64,000 nucleotides of DNA from NCBI RefSeq assembly GCF_900102425.1, contig NZ_FNBT01000007.1:1-64000 (forward strand), in the 5' to 3' direction. This document shows, piece by piece, positions 16,389 through 25,281 of this stretch. The notes under the pieces were generated by a model. The model saw nothing but the letters and a program-made list of their open reading frames with translations. It was not told the origin of the DNA and searched no databases. This DNA comes from Blastococcus aurantiacus (GTDB taxonomy: Bacteria > Actinomycetota > Actinomycetes > Mycobacteriales > Geodermatophilaceae). Made by a program: the position numbers and the translations under genes. How positions within the stretch are numbered: the stretch's first letter is position 1; each line of letters opens with the position of its first letter.

Positions 16389-18217
16389 CCGTGACCCTGC
16401 CCGACGAGGACCGGCACGAGGGAGGCATCCGGACGCTGCGCCGGGGCCTGCGGATGATGCCCGAGTTCCGGCGCGGGCTCCCGCTGACCGTCCTGCTCGC
16501 CGTGCTGGCCACCGCCGGGCGGGTCGTCGTCCCCATCGCCGTCCAGCAGGTCCTCGACCGCGGGATCGGCGCGGAGGGTGGGCCGGACCTGGACTTCGTC
16601 ACCTGGGTCGTGCTCGGTTGCGCCGTGATCGTCGTGCTGACCGCCGTGGCGGTCTACCGGATGAACCTGCGGCTGTTCCGCACCACCGAGACCGCGCTGG
16701 CCGGCCTGCGTGTGCGGGCCTTCCGCCACGTGCACGACCTGTCCGCGGTGCACCAGCAGGGCGACAAGCGCGGCGCGCTCGTGTCGCGGGTGACGAGCGA
16801 CGTCGACCAGCTGTCGCAGTTCATGCAGTGGGGCGGCGTGCTCGGCCTGATCAGCTTCGGCCAGCTCCTCGTGGCCACGGTGGTGATGTTCGTCTACTCG
16901 TGGCAGCTGACGCTGGTCGTCCTGGTCTGCTTCGTGCCGCTGGGGATCGCGGTCCGCTGGTTCGCCGCCAAGCTGGCCGTGGTCTACGGCGTGGTCCGCG
17001 AGCGGATCGGCGACCTGCTGGCCGCCGTCTCCGAGTCCGTGGTGGGCGCGTCGACCGTGCGCGCCTACGGCGTGCGGGAGCGCACCGCTGAGCGCATCGA
17101 CGCGGCGATCGACCGGCACTACCGGGCAGCTGTCGACGCGCAGCGGGTGGCCGTGGGGGTGTTCGTCAGCGGTGAGTTCGCCGCCGCGCTCGCCAATGCC
17201 GCGCTGGTCGTCGCCGGCGTCTACCTGGGTCTGGCCGGTGACATCTCGGCGGGAACGCTGGTGGCCTTCCTCTTCCTGGTCACCCTCTTCGTCGCGCCGG
17301 TCCAGACGGCCAGCGAGGTGATCAACGAGGCGCAGAACGCGCTGGCCGGGTTCAGGCGGGTCCTGGACATCCTCGACACCGAGCCCGACGTGCGGGACCC
17401 GGCAACGGCCGCGCCGGAGAGCACCCTGCACCTGCCCGACGGCGTGCTGGGCGTCCGCTTCGACCAGGTCACCTTCCGGTACGCGCCGGGCGCGCGGGCC
17501 GCTCTCGAGGACGTAGACCTCGTCATCGAGCCCCGCCGCCGGGTGGCGATCGTCGGTGAGACCGGCTCCGGCAAGACCACCTTCGCCAAGCTGGTCACCC
17601 GCCTCATGGACCCGGTCGAGGGACGGGTGCTGCTGGGGTCGGACGACTCCGGCTGGGTGCCGCTGTCCGGCGTCGCCTTCGGGTCGCTGCGCGCGCGGGT
17701 CGTGATGGTGCCCCAGGACGGCTTCCTCTTCGACGCCACGGTCGCGGACAACGTGCGCTACGGCCGGCCCGGGATCAGCGACGCCGACGTCGCCAAGGCC
17801 TTCGACGACCTCGGGCTCTCCGACTGGGTCGCGGGCCTGCCCCAAGGCGTCGCCAGCCAGGTCGGGCAACGCGGTGAGTCGCTGTCGGCGGGGGAGCGGC
17901 AGCTGGTCGCCGTCGCCCGCGCCTACGTGGCCGACCCCGACCTGCTGGTGCTCGACGAGGCGACCAGCGCGGTCGACCCGGCCACCGAGCAGCGGCTGAC
18001 CCGGGCGCTGGACACCCTCACCGCCGGGCGGACGACGCTGACCATCGCACACCGCCTGTCCACCGCGGAGCGGGCCGACGAGATCCTCGTGGTCGACGCC
18101 GGGCACGTCGTCCAGCGCGGCACCCACGCCGAGCTGGTGGGCGTCGAGGGCACCTACGCCCGCCTGCACCGGTCGTGGCGCCGGTCCTCGGCCGGCGAGC
18201 CGGAACCCGTCGCCTGA
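16385..18217 (+). CDS. ABC exporter half-transporter B (catalytic ATPase site)
   Basis: A 610-residue partner of the preceding gene with the same domain plan: six membrane segments in the first ~330 residues, then an ATPase domain with Walker A VGETGSGKTTFAK, Q-loop VPQDGFLF, Walker B LLVLDEATSAVD (Glu525) and H-loop TIAHRLST (His556) intact. Its signature is LSAGE (500-504) instead of LSGGQ. In the heterodimer the intact Walker site of this subunit pairs with the intact signature of subunit A, and both deviant elements fall in the other site. The ATG at 16385 overlaps the upstream stop. Confidence 0.92.
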   Translation: MTVTLPDEDRHEGGIRTLRRGLRMMPEFRRGLPLTVLLAVLATAGRVVVPIAVQQVLDRGIGAEGGPDLDFVTWVVLGCAVIVVLTAVAVYRMNLRLFRTTETALAGLRVRAFRHVHDLSAVHQQGDKRGALVSRVTSDVDQLSQFMQWGGVLGLISFGQLLVATVVMFVYSWQLTLVVLVCFVPLGIAVRWFAAKLAVVYGVVRERIGDLLAAVSESVVGASTVRAYGVRERTAERIDAAIDRHYRAAVDAQRVAVGVFVSGEFAAALANAALVVAGVYLGLAGDISAGTLVAFLFLVTLFVAPVQTASEVINEAQNALAGFRRVLDILDTEPDVRDPATAAPESTLHLPDGVLGVRFDQVTFRYAPGARAALEDVDLVIEPRRRVAIVGETGSGKTTFAKLVTRLMDPVEGRVLLGSDDSGWVPLSGVAFGSLRARVVMVPQDGFLFDATVADNVRYGRPGISDADVAKAFDDLGLSDWVAGLPQGVASQVGQRGESLSAGERQLVAVARAYVADPDLLVLDEATSAVDPATEQRLTRALDTLTAGRTTLTIAHRLSTAERADEILVVDAGHVVQRGTHAELVGVEGTYARLHRSWRRSSAGEPEPVA

Positions 18218-18230
18218 GCCCGGCCGCCCC

Positions 18231-18236
18231 TAGGCT
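18231..18236 (+). promoter_or_regulatory. Candidate leaderless -10 hexamer for small membrane protein
   Basis: TAGGCT, 7 nt before the GTG at 18244. Confidence 0.55.
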
Positions 18237-18243
18237 GCGCCAC

Positions 18244-18663
18244 GTGCCCCTCCCTGCCCCGGACCGCGCCACGACCTGGGTGCCGCCCGTGGCCGCGATC
18301 GCCGCCGCATCGCTGGCTGTGCTCAGCGCGTTCGCGCCGGGCTTCTTCGTCCTGGTCGCCCTCGGCTTCTCCGGCGGCAACCTGTCCGGGCTGGAGTGGA
18401 TGCTGCTGCTCGTGCCGCTGGCCCTCTCGCTCGGCCTGCTGATCGGAGCGGCGCTGCTCGTGCGCGGCCGTTCGTGGCAGGTGGTGACCGTGGCGGGCGC
18501 GGTGCTGGGGCTGCTCGTCATCGGCGGCACCCTCTTCGGGGGCTGGGCCGACGGCGCGCTGGGTTTCGGTCTCTCCGTCGGCTTGTTCCCAGCGGCCGCC
18601 GCGCTGCTGGCCTCGCTCCCGACCGTGCGCCAGTGGGTCGCGGCCCGGCGAACTCCGAGCTAG
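18244..18663 (+). CDS. Small four-helix membrane protein, unknown function
   Basis: A 139-residue hydrophobic protein starting VPLPAPDRATTWVPPVAA. About four membrane segments are visible: AAIAAASLAVLSAFAPGFF, LEWMLLLVPLALSLGLLIG, WQVVTVAGAVLGLLVIGG and LGFGLSVGLFPAAAALLASL. No family is recognised. It lies 26 bp after the ABC exporter but has its own leaderless hexamer, so it may be transcribed separately. The following 250 bp, up to 18914, hold no gene I can support. Confidence 0.7.
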   Translation: MPLPAPDRATTWVPPVAAIAAASLAVLSAFAPGFFVLVALGFSGGNLSGLEWMLLLVPLALSLGLLIGAALLVRGRSWQVVTVAGAVLGLLVIGGTLFGGWADGALGFGLSVGLFPAAAALLASLPTVRQWVAARRTPS

Positions 18664-18914
18664 CGCCTCGACCTCCACCGCGCCGGCCGGGCCCCGGTAG
18701 CAGGCAGTTCTGGAAGACACGGCCGGGCAATGCGTGGATGACGCAGATGCAGGGCATCGGCTCGGGGACGACGGGCCGTGGTGGGGGACGAGTGCGACCG
18801 GGCCTCACCACCCCGGGTCATCGGACTCGCCGAGGCGGCCCACATCACTGCCCCTGCGCACCGGTGTCGTGCACGTGACCAACTCATCCCGCGAGCGTTC
18901 GGGGGAGATAGTCC

Positions 18915-20144
18915 ATGGATCACAGCCACGCGACCCCACATGGCAAGCACCGGCGGACCAGGAGTCGCCGTCGGTTCCTGCTCCCCGTCCTCCTACTCGC
19001 CGTGCTCGTCGCTTCGGCGGCCTTCGCGATGGTGTCGCGGGATGCGGCGGACGTGACCTCCCCGGACGCGACCTCCGCCGAGGACACGGGCTCCGACGCC
19101 GACAGCGGCAGCGGGTCCCCCGCCGGCGCCGCGGGTGACCGGCGGAAGGAGACGCACGAGCACGGTGGCACGACGGAGACGGGCACGCCGACGCCCGCGG
19201 CGAGCGGACCTCAGCCCACAGCCGGCACGGCGGTGGCCGTCGGGCAGGCGCCGCACCACGTCGTCATCGCCCCCGACGGCAGGTACGCCTACATCGCCGA
19301 CCCCGTCGCCCGCGCCGTCATCCGGTTCGACACGGCTGCGGGCAAGCCCACGACCACCATCCCGGTCCCGCAGGGGCAGCCGCAGATGGTGACGCTCGCG
19401 CCCGACGGATCGCGGGTCTACGTCTCGGTCTACACGAGCGGGAGCACCGGTTACGGCACCACCTTCACGGAGAACCACGTCGTGGCCCTCGACACGCGGA
19501 CCGACAGCGTGCTCTGGGCCGTGCCGGCCGGAAAGGGGCCCTACGCCGCGTCGACGACGGTCGACGGGGGTCTCCTGTACCTGCCCTTCTACGACGAGGA
19601 CCACCTCGACGTGCTCGACACCGCCACCGGCCAACTGGTCACCCGCATCACGACCGCGCCCAGCCCGCACTGGATCACGATGTCCCGGGACGGCTTGGTC
19701 GGCTACGTCACCAATCACTTCTCCGACGTGGTGACCGTCATCGACCTCCGCAGCAACTCGGTGCGGTCCACGATCCGGGTGGGCCAGGGTCCGCACAGCG
19801 TCGCCCTGTCACCCGACGGCTCCCGCGTCGCGGTCGTCAACTACATCAGCGACGACGTGTCGGTCATCGATACGGCGACCAACCAGGTGGTCCGCACCGT
19901 GCCGGGGGTGGGAGCCGGGCCGCAGGACGTCACCTATGCCCCTGACGGCCGGCATTTCTACACCGCGAACGTGGAGGACGGAACGGTGTCCGTCGTGGAT
20001 GCCGCCACCGGGACGGTGACCGCCCGGATTCCCACCGGTGTCAGCCCGACGAGCGTGGCTCTGCTGCCCGATGGACGGCAGGCGCTCGTCACGAACTTCG
20101 ATGACGGCACGGTGCGACTGATCGACACCTCCGTCGCCGGTTGA
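18915..20144 (+). CDS. Membrane-anchored YVTN/NHL-type beta-propeller protein
   Basis: A 409-residue protein with a basic N-terminus (HGKHRRTRSRRR), a hydrophobic segment FLLPVLLLAVLVASAAFAMV (about 21-40) and an acidic, low-complexity linker to about residue 100. Then come repeated blades of about 42 residues: APDGRYAYIADP, APDGSRVYVSVYT, SRDGLVGYVTNHFSD, SPDGSRVAVVNYISDD, APDGRHFYTANVED and LPDGRQALVTNFDD, each followed by VxVIDxxxxxxxxxI. This is the YVTN/Lactonase-like propeller, a binding scaffold outside the membrane. No catalytic residues are evident. An RBS ggggaga precedes the ATG. Confidence 0.85.
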   Translation: MDHSHATPHGKHRRTRSRRRFLLPVLLLAVLVASAAFAMVSRDAADVTSPDATSAEDTGSDADSGSGSPAGAAGDRRKETHEHGGTTETGTPTPAASGPQPTAGTAVAVGQAPHHVVIAPDGRYAYIADPVARAVIRFDTAAGKPTTTIPVPQGQPQMVTLAPDGSRVYVSVYTSGSTGYGTTFTENHVVALDTRTDSVLWAVPAGKGPYAASTTVDGGLLYLPFYDEDHLDVLDTATGQLVTRITTAPSPHWITMSRDGLVGYVTNHFSDVVTVIDLRSNSVRSTIRVGQGPHSVALSPDGSRVAVVNYISDDVSVIDTATNQVVRTVPGVGAGPQDVTYAPDGRHFYTANVEDGTVSVVDAATGTVTARIPTGVSPTSVALLPDGRQALVTNFDDGTVRLIDTSVAG

Positions 20145-20162
20145 CCGCCGGGTCGAGGCCCG

Positions 20163-20168
20163 TACGGT
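20163..20168 (+). promoter_or_regulatory. Candidate leaderless -10 hexamer for GNAT gene
   Basis: TACGGT, 7 nt before the GTG at 20176. Confidence 0.55.
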
Positions 20169-20175
20169 CCGGCTC

Positions 20176-20679
20176 GTGTCGACGTTCACCACTGCTCGGC
20201 TGCGGGCGCGGCCGGTCACGGTGGACGACGTGCCGCTGTTCGAACGGCTCTGGGCCGACGAGCGGGTCGGCCGGACCCTGGGTGGTGTGCGTGATCGCGC
20301 CCAGGTGCAGCAGGCCCTGGTCGAGGCGGAGTCGCACTGGCGCAGGTGGGGCTTCGGCCGATGGCTGTTGTACGACGACCATGGCCCTGTCGGCACGGTG
20401 AAGCTGGCGCACTGCGAGATCGACGGGCGGACGGAGGTCGAGCTGGGCTATGCCGTGCTCCCGGAGTGCTGGGGGGTCGGATATGCGACCGAGGGGTCGG
20501 CGGGCGCTCTGGAGCACGCCCGGGACGTCATCGGCCTGGGCGAGGTCGTGGCCTTCGCCCTCGTGACGAACGCGGCGTCGCTCGCGGTCATGCGACGGCT
20601 CGGCTTCCGGCACGAGCGCTACCTGGCGCGCCCGGCCGGTCTGCACGAGCTGCGCCGCCTCGTGCTGGCTCCTGCCTAG
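20176..20679 (+). CDS. GNAT family N-acetyltransferase (RimJ/RimL type)
   Basis: A 167-residue acetyltransferase. STFTTARLRARPVTVDDVPLFERLW is the typical opening of ribosomal-protein acetyltransferase-like members; ELGYAVLPECWGVGYATEGSAGAL is the acetyl-CoA binding motif A (with the Q/R-x-x-G-x-A-like GVGYA), and VVAFALVTNAASLAVMRRLGFRHE is the conserved motif B. The acceptor substrate is unknown. It is fixed at GTG 20176 by a TACGGT hexamer. It converges with the glutamine-synthetase-like gene 10 bp away. Confidence 0.85.
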   Translation: MSTFTTARLRARPVTVDDVPLFERLWADERVGRTLGGVRDRAQVQQALVEAESHWRRWGFGRWLLYDDHGPVGTVKLAHCEIDGRTEVELGYAVLPECWGVGYATEGSAGALEHARDVIGLGEVVAFALVTNAASLAVMRRLGFRHERYLARPAGLHELRRLVLAPA

Positions 20680-20689
20680 CCGGTCGGCC

Positions 20690-22168
20690 TCACCCGACGT
20701 GCCAGTAGCGGCGGACCAGCTCCTCGCGGGCGTCGTCGTCGGCGGCGAGGTCACCGACCGGCGTGGCGTCGTCGGCGTCCCGCAGACCCGCGATCACGAC
20801 GTCGACCAGTTCGGTGGGGAACACGCCGTCGGCCTCGAACAGCGCCCGCTCGGCCTCCAGGGCGTCGGCGGACTCCCCGCACGACGTCGGCAGCTGCTCG
20901 AAGTCGTCGTGGTCGGCGGCGCTGAGCCGCTCGGCCAGCTCGAGGCTCCCGTCGTCGGTGAGCCCGCGCTTCGCGGCCACGGCCATGCCGGCCAGGAGCA
21001 GGTGGACGTCGGCCGAGCCGTCGCCGAGCCGGAGCTCGACGGTCTGCGGGTGCGTGGCCGGCTCGGGGACGGGCTCGGTGCTCCCGGGGTTGGCGTGCGC
21101 GACCATGCCGGGCAGCACGTCCCCGCCCCACGCCAGCGGCACGCGGACCAGCCCGGTGCGGTCCTTCTCGCCCCAGCAGATGCCCTCGGGTGACTCGTCG
21201 CCGTCGGTGAACCGCAGGTAGGACGTCGGCACCGTGTTGCCGAACGCGGTCAGCGCGCGTGCCGCCGACAGGTAGCCGGCGACCAGCCGGCGCCCGGTGT
21301 CGTTGATCCCGTCCTTCTCCACCATGGTGCTCGCGCCGTTGCGGACCAGCCGGCTGTGGACGTGCAGGCCGTTGCCGGCGCCCTCGCTGCTCACCGAGGG
21401 CGCGAACGTGGCTTCCAGGCCGTGCGCGGCGGCCACCTCGCGCACCACCCACTTCGCCAGGACGAGGTTGTCCGCCGCCCGCTCCACGGGCACCGGCTGG
21501 AGCTCGATCTCGTGCTGCACCAGCTGCCGTTCGTCCTCGAGGATGTTGCCGACCTCGCCGTGGGCGTACTTCAGCGGCACGCCCATGGCGGTGAGGTGGC
21601 CCAGCACCTGCTCGCGGATCCGCTCGCCCTTCGAGAAGGGGCCGGACTCCTGGTAGCCGCGCTCCTCCTCGACGGGGTAGATGGGGTCCGGCGTGTCGAC
21701 GAGGTAGTACTCGAGCTCGCCGAAGGCCTCCAGCGTCATGCCCGTTCCCGCCTGCAGCGCCTCGGCGGCCCTGCGGACGACCTGCTCACGGGCGTAGGGG
21801 AGCGGCGCGCCGTCCTCGTCGTAGAACGAGCAGAGGACGTCGAGGGATGGCCGCTCGCCGAACGGGTTGACGAAGGCGGTGCGGTGGCGCGGGACCACGT
21901 ACACGTCGCTGGCGTTCGCGTCGGTGCCCGCGAAGACGCTGGACCCGTCCACCCGCTCGCCCCGGGTCAGCACCTCGGTGAGGTGGTCGCGCGAGTTGAT
22001 GGGAAAGGCCAGGGTCTTCAACCGCCCGTCGCCGCCGACGTAGCGCAGGTTCACCTGCCGCAGCTCCAGCTGCTCCGCCGCACGCACGAGGTCGCCCGCG
22101 GTGAAGTCGGCCGCCGACTTCCCGAGCGTCCGGACGATCGGGTGGGGCTCGAACGTGTCGATGGGCAT
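20690..22168 (-). CDS. Glutamine synthetase family protein, substrate uncertain
   Basis: A 492-residue member of the glutamine synthetase fold. The N-terminal beta-grasp reads LKTLAFPINSRDHL and VDGSSVFAGTDANASDVYVVP. In the catalytic domain, GELEYYL carries metal-binding Glu, followed by HGEVGNILEDERQLVQHEIEL, GNGLHVHSRL (like NGSGMHVHQS of GlnA), CWGEKDRTGLVRVPL and VELRLGDGSADVHLLLAG (like R-x-P-D-x-x-x-N-P-Y-L). The last two differ enough from GlnA1 to suggest a ligase on another amine, or a divergent GlnA. A GTG four codons upstream (22180) is an alternative start. No nitrogen-regulation site is obvious. Confidence 0.8.
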   Translation of the reverse strand: MPIDTFEPHPIVRTLGKSAADFTAGDLVRAAEQLELRQVNLRYVGGDGRLKTLAFPINSRDHLTEVLTRGERVDGSSVFAGTDANASDVYVVPRHRTAFVNPFGERPSLDVLCSFYDEDGAPLPYAREQVVRRAAEALQAGTGMTLEAFGELEYYLVDTPDPIYPVEEERGYQESGPFSKGERIREQVLGHLTAMGVPLKYAHGEVGNILEDERQLVQHEIELQPVPVERAADNLVLAKWVVREVAAAHGLEATFAPSVSSEGAGNGLHVHSRLVRNGASTMVEKDGINDTGRRLVAGYLSAARALTAFGNTVPTSYLRFTDGDESPEGICWGEKDRTGLVRVPLAWGGDVLPGMVAHANPGSTEPVPEPATHPQTVELRLGDGSADVHLLLAGMAVAAKRGLTDDGSLELAERLSAADHDDFEQLPTSCGESADALEAERALFEADGVFPTELVDVVIAGLRDADDATPVGDLAADDDAREELVRRYWHVG

Positions 22169-22301
22169 ACCCGGTTCCACGAGTGCCGGGCAGACCAGGT
22201 TCCGCCGACGGCGTGGGGCGATGGCTACGGAAGAGCCGGCCGCCGCAGGCCAGGGGCCGGGACGCGCTGACGCCCAGGGTGGTCCAGGCGGAGCACGCCG
22301 C

Positions 22302-22724
22302 TCAGCTGCGGTCCTCCGGCCGCCCGGCGAACCGCCGGGCGCGGGCCACCTCGAGTTCGCTCAGGCCCGCGTGACCGGTGTCCTCGTGCTGTTCGGACTG
22401 GTCGTCGATCCAGCGGGTGTGCGCCTCCCACGCAGCCTGCTTGGTCGTGCCCAAGGCCTGTCCGATGGCAGACCAGGACGCCCCTGCCCGACGTGCGGCG
22501 CGCACGGTGAGCTGGCGACCGTAGGCGGCCTTGCGGAAGATGACTTCGCTGAGAGCCAGCAGCTCCAATGCCTGCCCCTGGCTCAGGGCCCCGCTGGGAG
22601 CGGCCAAGGCTTCGTCAACCTCCAGTGGGGCCTCGGCCAGGGAGTCGAGGGCGCGCAACTGCTCATAGCGCGCCACTGCCGTCCGCAGCGTGACCTGGGT
22701 GTCCAGTTCGTCGGGACTGACCAT
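22302..22724 (-). CDS. Small helix-turn-helix-like protein, unknown function
   Basis: A 140-residue protein starting MVSPDELDTQVTLRTAVARY. The central part, AARRAGASWSAIGQALGTTKQAAWEAH, fits a helix-turn-helix of the kind found in short actinobacterial proteins (WxxIGxALGxxxQAAxxxx). The C-terminus is charged. It could bind DNA, possibly its own promoter, since three GTCAAG/CTTGAC units lie just upstream. The ATG at 22724 is preferred; a TTG at 22745 and a GTG at 22733 are alternatives. No stronger family assignment can be made. Confidence 0.65.
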   Translation of the reverse strand: MVSPDELDTQVTLRTAVARYEQLRALDSLAEAPLEVDEALAAPSGALSQGQALELLALSEVIFRKAAYGRQLTVRAARRAGASWSAIGQALGTTKQAAWEAHTRWIDDQSEQHEDTGHAGLSELEVARARRFAGRPEDRS

Positions 22725-22740
22725 GGAGCCCACGTTCCTC

Positions 22741-22762
22741 GTCAAGCTGCCTTGACGTCAAG
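22741..22762. promoter_or_regulatory. GTCAAG/CTTGAC repeat cluster, candidate operator
   Basis: GTCAAG (22741-22746), 4 nt, then the 12-bp perfect palindrome CTTGACGTCAAG (22751-22762). The first unit also forms an inverted pair with 22751-22756. It lies between the HTH-like gene and the flavin dehydrogenase gene, so it could regulate either. Confidence 0.45.
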
Positions 22763-22832
22763 CATCCAGCCCGGCGGCACCCTGCTGGGTGGGTCGGGCG
22801 CGGTCCGGCGGCACGGGAGCGCCGCGGGCGGC

Positions 22833-22838
22833 TAGCGT
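22833..22838 (+). promoter_or_regulatory. Candidate leaderless -10 hexamer for flavin dehydrogenase
   Basis: TAGCGT, 7 nt before the GTG at 22846. Confidence 0.6.
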
Positions 22839-22845
22839 CGCGACC

Positions 22846-24507
22846 GTGCAGAACATCACCGAGGCAGACGTCGTCGTCGTGGGCGCCGGGCTCGCCGGGC
22901 TCGTAGCCACCGCCGAGCTCGCCGACGCCGGCAAGCGGGTCGTCCTGGTCGACCAGGAGCCCGAGGCGAGCCTCGGCGGACAGGCCTTCTGGTCCTTCGG
23001 CGGGCTCTTCCTCGTCGACTCGCCCGAGCAGCGCCGGCTGCGGGTGCACGACTCCCTCGAGCTGGCCCGCCAGGACTGGTTCGGCACGGCTGCCTTCGAC
23101 CGCACCGAGGACCACTGGCCGCGCCAGTGGGCCGAGGCCTACCTCCAGTTCGCCGCCGGCGAGAAGCGCTCCTGGCTCAAGGAGCAGGGCATCGGCCTGT
23201 TCCCCGTCGTCGGCTGGGCCGAGCGGGGCGGCTACACCGCCACCGGCCACGGCAACTCGGTGCCGCGCTTCCACATCGTCTGGGGCACCGGCCCCGGCAT
23301 CGTCGAGCCGTTCGCCCGCCGGGTCCGCGCCGGCGTCGAGGCGGGGACGGTCGAGCTGCGTTTCCGGCACCGCGTCGCCGGGCTCGTCGTCACCGACGGT
23401 GCCGTGACCGGTGTCCGCGGGGCCGTCCTCGAGCCCAGCGACGTCGCGCGCGGGGAGGTCAGCTCGCGCACCGAGGTCGGGGACTTCGAGATCAGCGCGC
23501 AGGCCGTCGTCGTGACCTCCGGCGGCATCGGCGGGAACCACGACATGGTGCGGCGCAACTGGCCGGCCCGGCTGGGTCCCGCGCCGAAGCGGCTGCTCTC
23601 CGGCGTGCCCGCCCACGTGGACGGGCACATGCTCGAGGCCACGGCCGACGCCGGCGCCAGCGTGGTCAACAACGACCGGATGTGGCACTACACCGAGGGC
23701 ATCGCCAACCACTCGCCGGTGTGGCACGAGCACGGCATCCGGATCCTGCCCGGGCCCTCGTCGATGTGGTTCGACGCGCTCGGCCGCCGGCTGCCGGTGC
23801 CGTTGTTCCCGGGCTTCGACACCCTCGGCACGCTGGCGCACATCGGCACGACCGGCCACGAGCACACCTGGTTCGTGACCACCAAGAAGATCGTGGAGAA
23901 GGAGTTCGCCCTCTCCGGCTCCGAGCAGAACCCCGATCTCACCGGAAAGGACGTGCGGCTGCTGGTGAACCGGGCGCGCGCGGGGATCGCCGCGCCGGTC
24001 CAGAAGTTCCTGGACGAGGGCGAGGACTTCGTCGTCGCCGGGACGCTGCCCGAGCTGGTCGCCGGCATGAACCGGATCACCGGGGGGACGCCGGAGCTCG
24101 ACCTGGCCGACCTCGAGCGGGAGATCGTCGCCCGCGACCGCGAGATCGCCCACCCGTTCACCAAGGACCTGCAGATCACCGCGATCCGGGGCGCCCGCAG
24201 CTACCTCGGCGACAAGCTCATCCGGGTGGCGCAGCCGCACCGCATCCTCGACCCCGAGGCGGGCCCGCTCATCGCCGTCCGGCTGAACATCATCACGCGC
24301 AAGACCCTCGGCGGACTGGAGACCGACCTCTCCGGGCGGGTGCTGCGCCCCGGCGGCGAGGTCTTCCCCGGTCTGTACGCCGCGGGCGAGGTCGCCGGCT
24401 TCGGTGGCGGCGGCATGCACGGCTACCGATCCCTGGAGGGCACCTTCCTCGGGGGCTGCCTGTTCTCCGGCCGGACAGCTGGCCGGGCCGTGGCGGCGGC
24501 GCTGTGA
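22846..24507 (+). CDS. FAD-binding dehydrogenase (fumarate reductase/KstD-like flavoprotein)
   Basis: A 553-residue flavoprotein. The N-terminal dinucleotide fold VVVVGAGLAGLVATAELADAGKRVVLVDQE binds FAD, followed by LGGQAFWSFGGLFLVDSPEQRRL, and the C-terminal flavin domain ends GLYAAGEVAGFGGGGMHGYRSLEGTFLGGCLFSGRTAGR. This matches the FAD_binding_2 proteins annotated as FAD-binding dehydrogenases, related to 3-ketosteroid Delta-1-dehydrogenase. The substrate is not evident and no steroid genes are nearby. GTG start fixed by a TAGCGT hexamer. Stop overlaps the next gene's start (GTGA). Confidence 0.88.
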   Translation: MQNITEADVVVVGAGLAGLVATAELADAGKRVVLVDQEPEASLGGQAFWSFGGLFLVDSPEQRRLRVHDSLELARQDWFGTAAFDRTEDHWPRQWAEAYLQFAAGEKRSWLKEQGIGLFPVVGWAERGGYTATGHGNSVPRFHIVWGTGPGIVEPFARRVRAGVEAGTVELRFRHRVAGLVVTDGAVTGVRGAVLEPSDVARGEVSSRTEVGDFEISAQAVVVTSGGIGGNHDMVRRNWPARLGPAPKRLLSGVPAHVDGHMLEATADAGASVVNNDRMWHYTEGIANHSPVWHEHGIRILPGPSSMWFDALGRRLPVPLFPGFDTLGTLAHIGTTGHEHTWFVTTKKIVEKEFALSGSEQNPDLTGKDVRLLVNRARAGIAAPVQKFLDEGEDFVVAGTLPELVAGMNRITGGTPELDLADLEREIVARDREIAHPFTKDLQITAIRGARSYLGDKLIRVAQPHRILDPEAGPLIAVRLNIITRKTLGGLETDLSGRVLRPGGEVFPGLYAAGEVAGFGGGGMHGYRSLEGTFLGGCLFSGRTAGRAVAAAL

Positions 24508-25256
24508 GCAGTCCCTGGTCCGACCCCACCACGCCGGCGGAGCCGTACCCCGGCCCACCGCAGACCGCTCCGCACCAGCCCTCCTACGGGCAGCCTCCTC
24601 CCTACGGCCAGCAGCCGGGGTACGGCCAGCCCCCGCACGGGCAGCAGCCCCCGTACGGGCAGCAGCCGCCGTACGGCCAGCAGCCCTACGGCGCACCGCA
24701 GCCGTGGGGTCAGCCGCAGTGGGGTCAGCCGCAGTGGGGGCCCGGTCCCTACGGCCCGCCGTGGGGCCGCCCACCGGTCCAGCGGACCCCCGCCCAAGTC
24801 ATCACCGCGGCGGTCCTGGGGTTCGTGCAGGCCCTCGTCGTGCTCATCGCCTCGCTCTACGTGTGGTTCTTCGCCTCGATCGCCGACATCGCCTCCAGCG
24901 GCCGGCCGGACGTCTACACCTCCGAGACCGCGAGACAGCTGGCGACCGAGGGCACGGTCCTGGCCGTCGTCCAGCTGTTCTCGGTCGCACTGCTGGTCAC
25001 CGCCGGGATCCTCGCCCTGAACCGCCGGACGCCGCTGGCCTACCGGCTGCTCGCCGGGGCGCACGTCGTCCAGGTGGTGCTCGCGCTGTACTGGGCGGGC
25101 CGGCTGCTCGACGTCCTCGGCGACGTGCCCGGGGCCGAGGGCGAGGGCTCGCTCGCCGCCTTCTCGCTCTTCTTCGTAGTCGGCCCGGTGGTCTCCCTCG
25201 GCCTGCTGCTCAGCGGGGCGGCGCGGCGCTGGTTCACCGCCACCCCACCGGCCTGA
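24504..25256 (+). CDS. Pro/Gln/Tyr-rich membrane protein
   Basis: A 250-residue protein whose first about 90 residues are a low-complexity tail of [10 protein letters not shown] repeats ([20 protein letters not shown] and [12 protein letters not shown]). Four hydrophobic segments follow: [60 protein letters not shown] and [20 protein letters not shown]. This plan is common in actinobacterial envelope proteins of unknown function. Translationally coupled by a GTGA overlap to the flavin dehydrogenase; the functional link is unknown. Confidence 0.75.
   Translation: MSSPWSDPTTPAEPYPGPPQTAPHQPSYGQPPPYGQQPGYGQPPHGQQPPYGQQPPYGQQPYGAPQPWGQPQWGQPQWGPGPYGPPWGRPPVQRTPAQVITAAVLGFVQALVVLIASLYVWFFASIADIASSGRPDVYTSETARQLATEGTVLAVVQLFSVALLVTAGILALNRRTPLAYRLLAGAHVVQVVLALYWAGRLLDVLGDVPGAEGEGSLAAFSLFFVVGPVVSLGLLLSGAARRWFTATPPA
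24585..24740 (+). repeat. PYGQQ-type coding tandem repeat
   Basis: Short imperfect 12-18 bp units encoding PPYGQQ and WGQPQ, within the cytosolic-tail part of the 24504 gene. Likely prone to length change. Confidence 0.6.
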
Positions 25257-25269
25257 CCCGGGGGCACGG

Positions 25270-25275
25270 CAGACT
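25270..25275 (+). promoter_or_regulatory. Candidate leaderless -10 hexamer for hisI-trpE
   Basis: CAGACT, 6 nt before the ATG at 25282. Weaker because of the first C. Confidence 0.4.
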
Positions 25276-25281
25276 GGCCGC

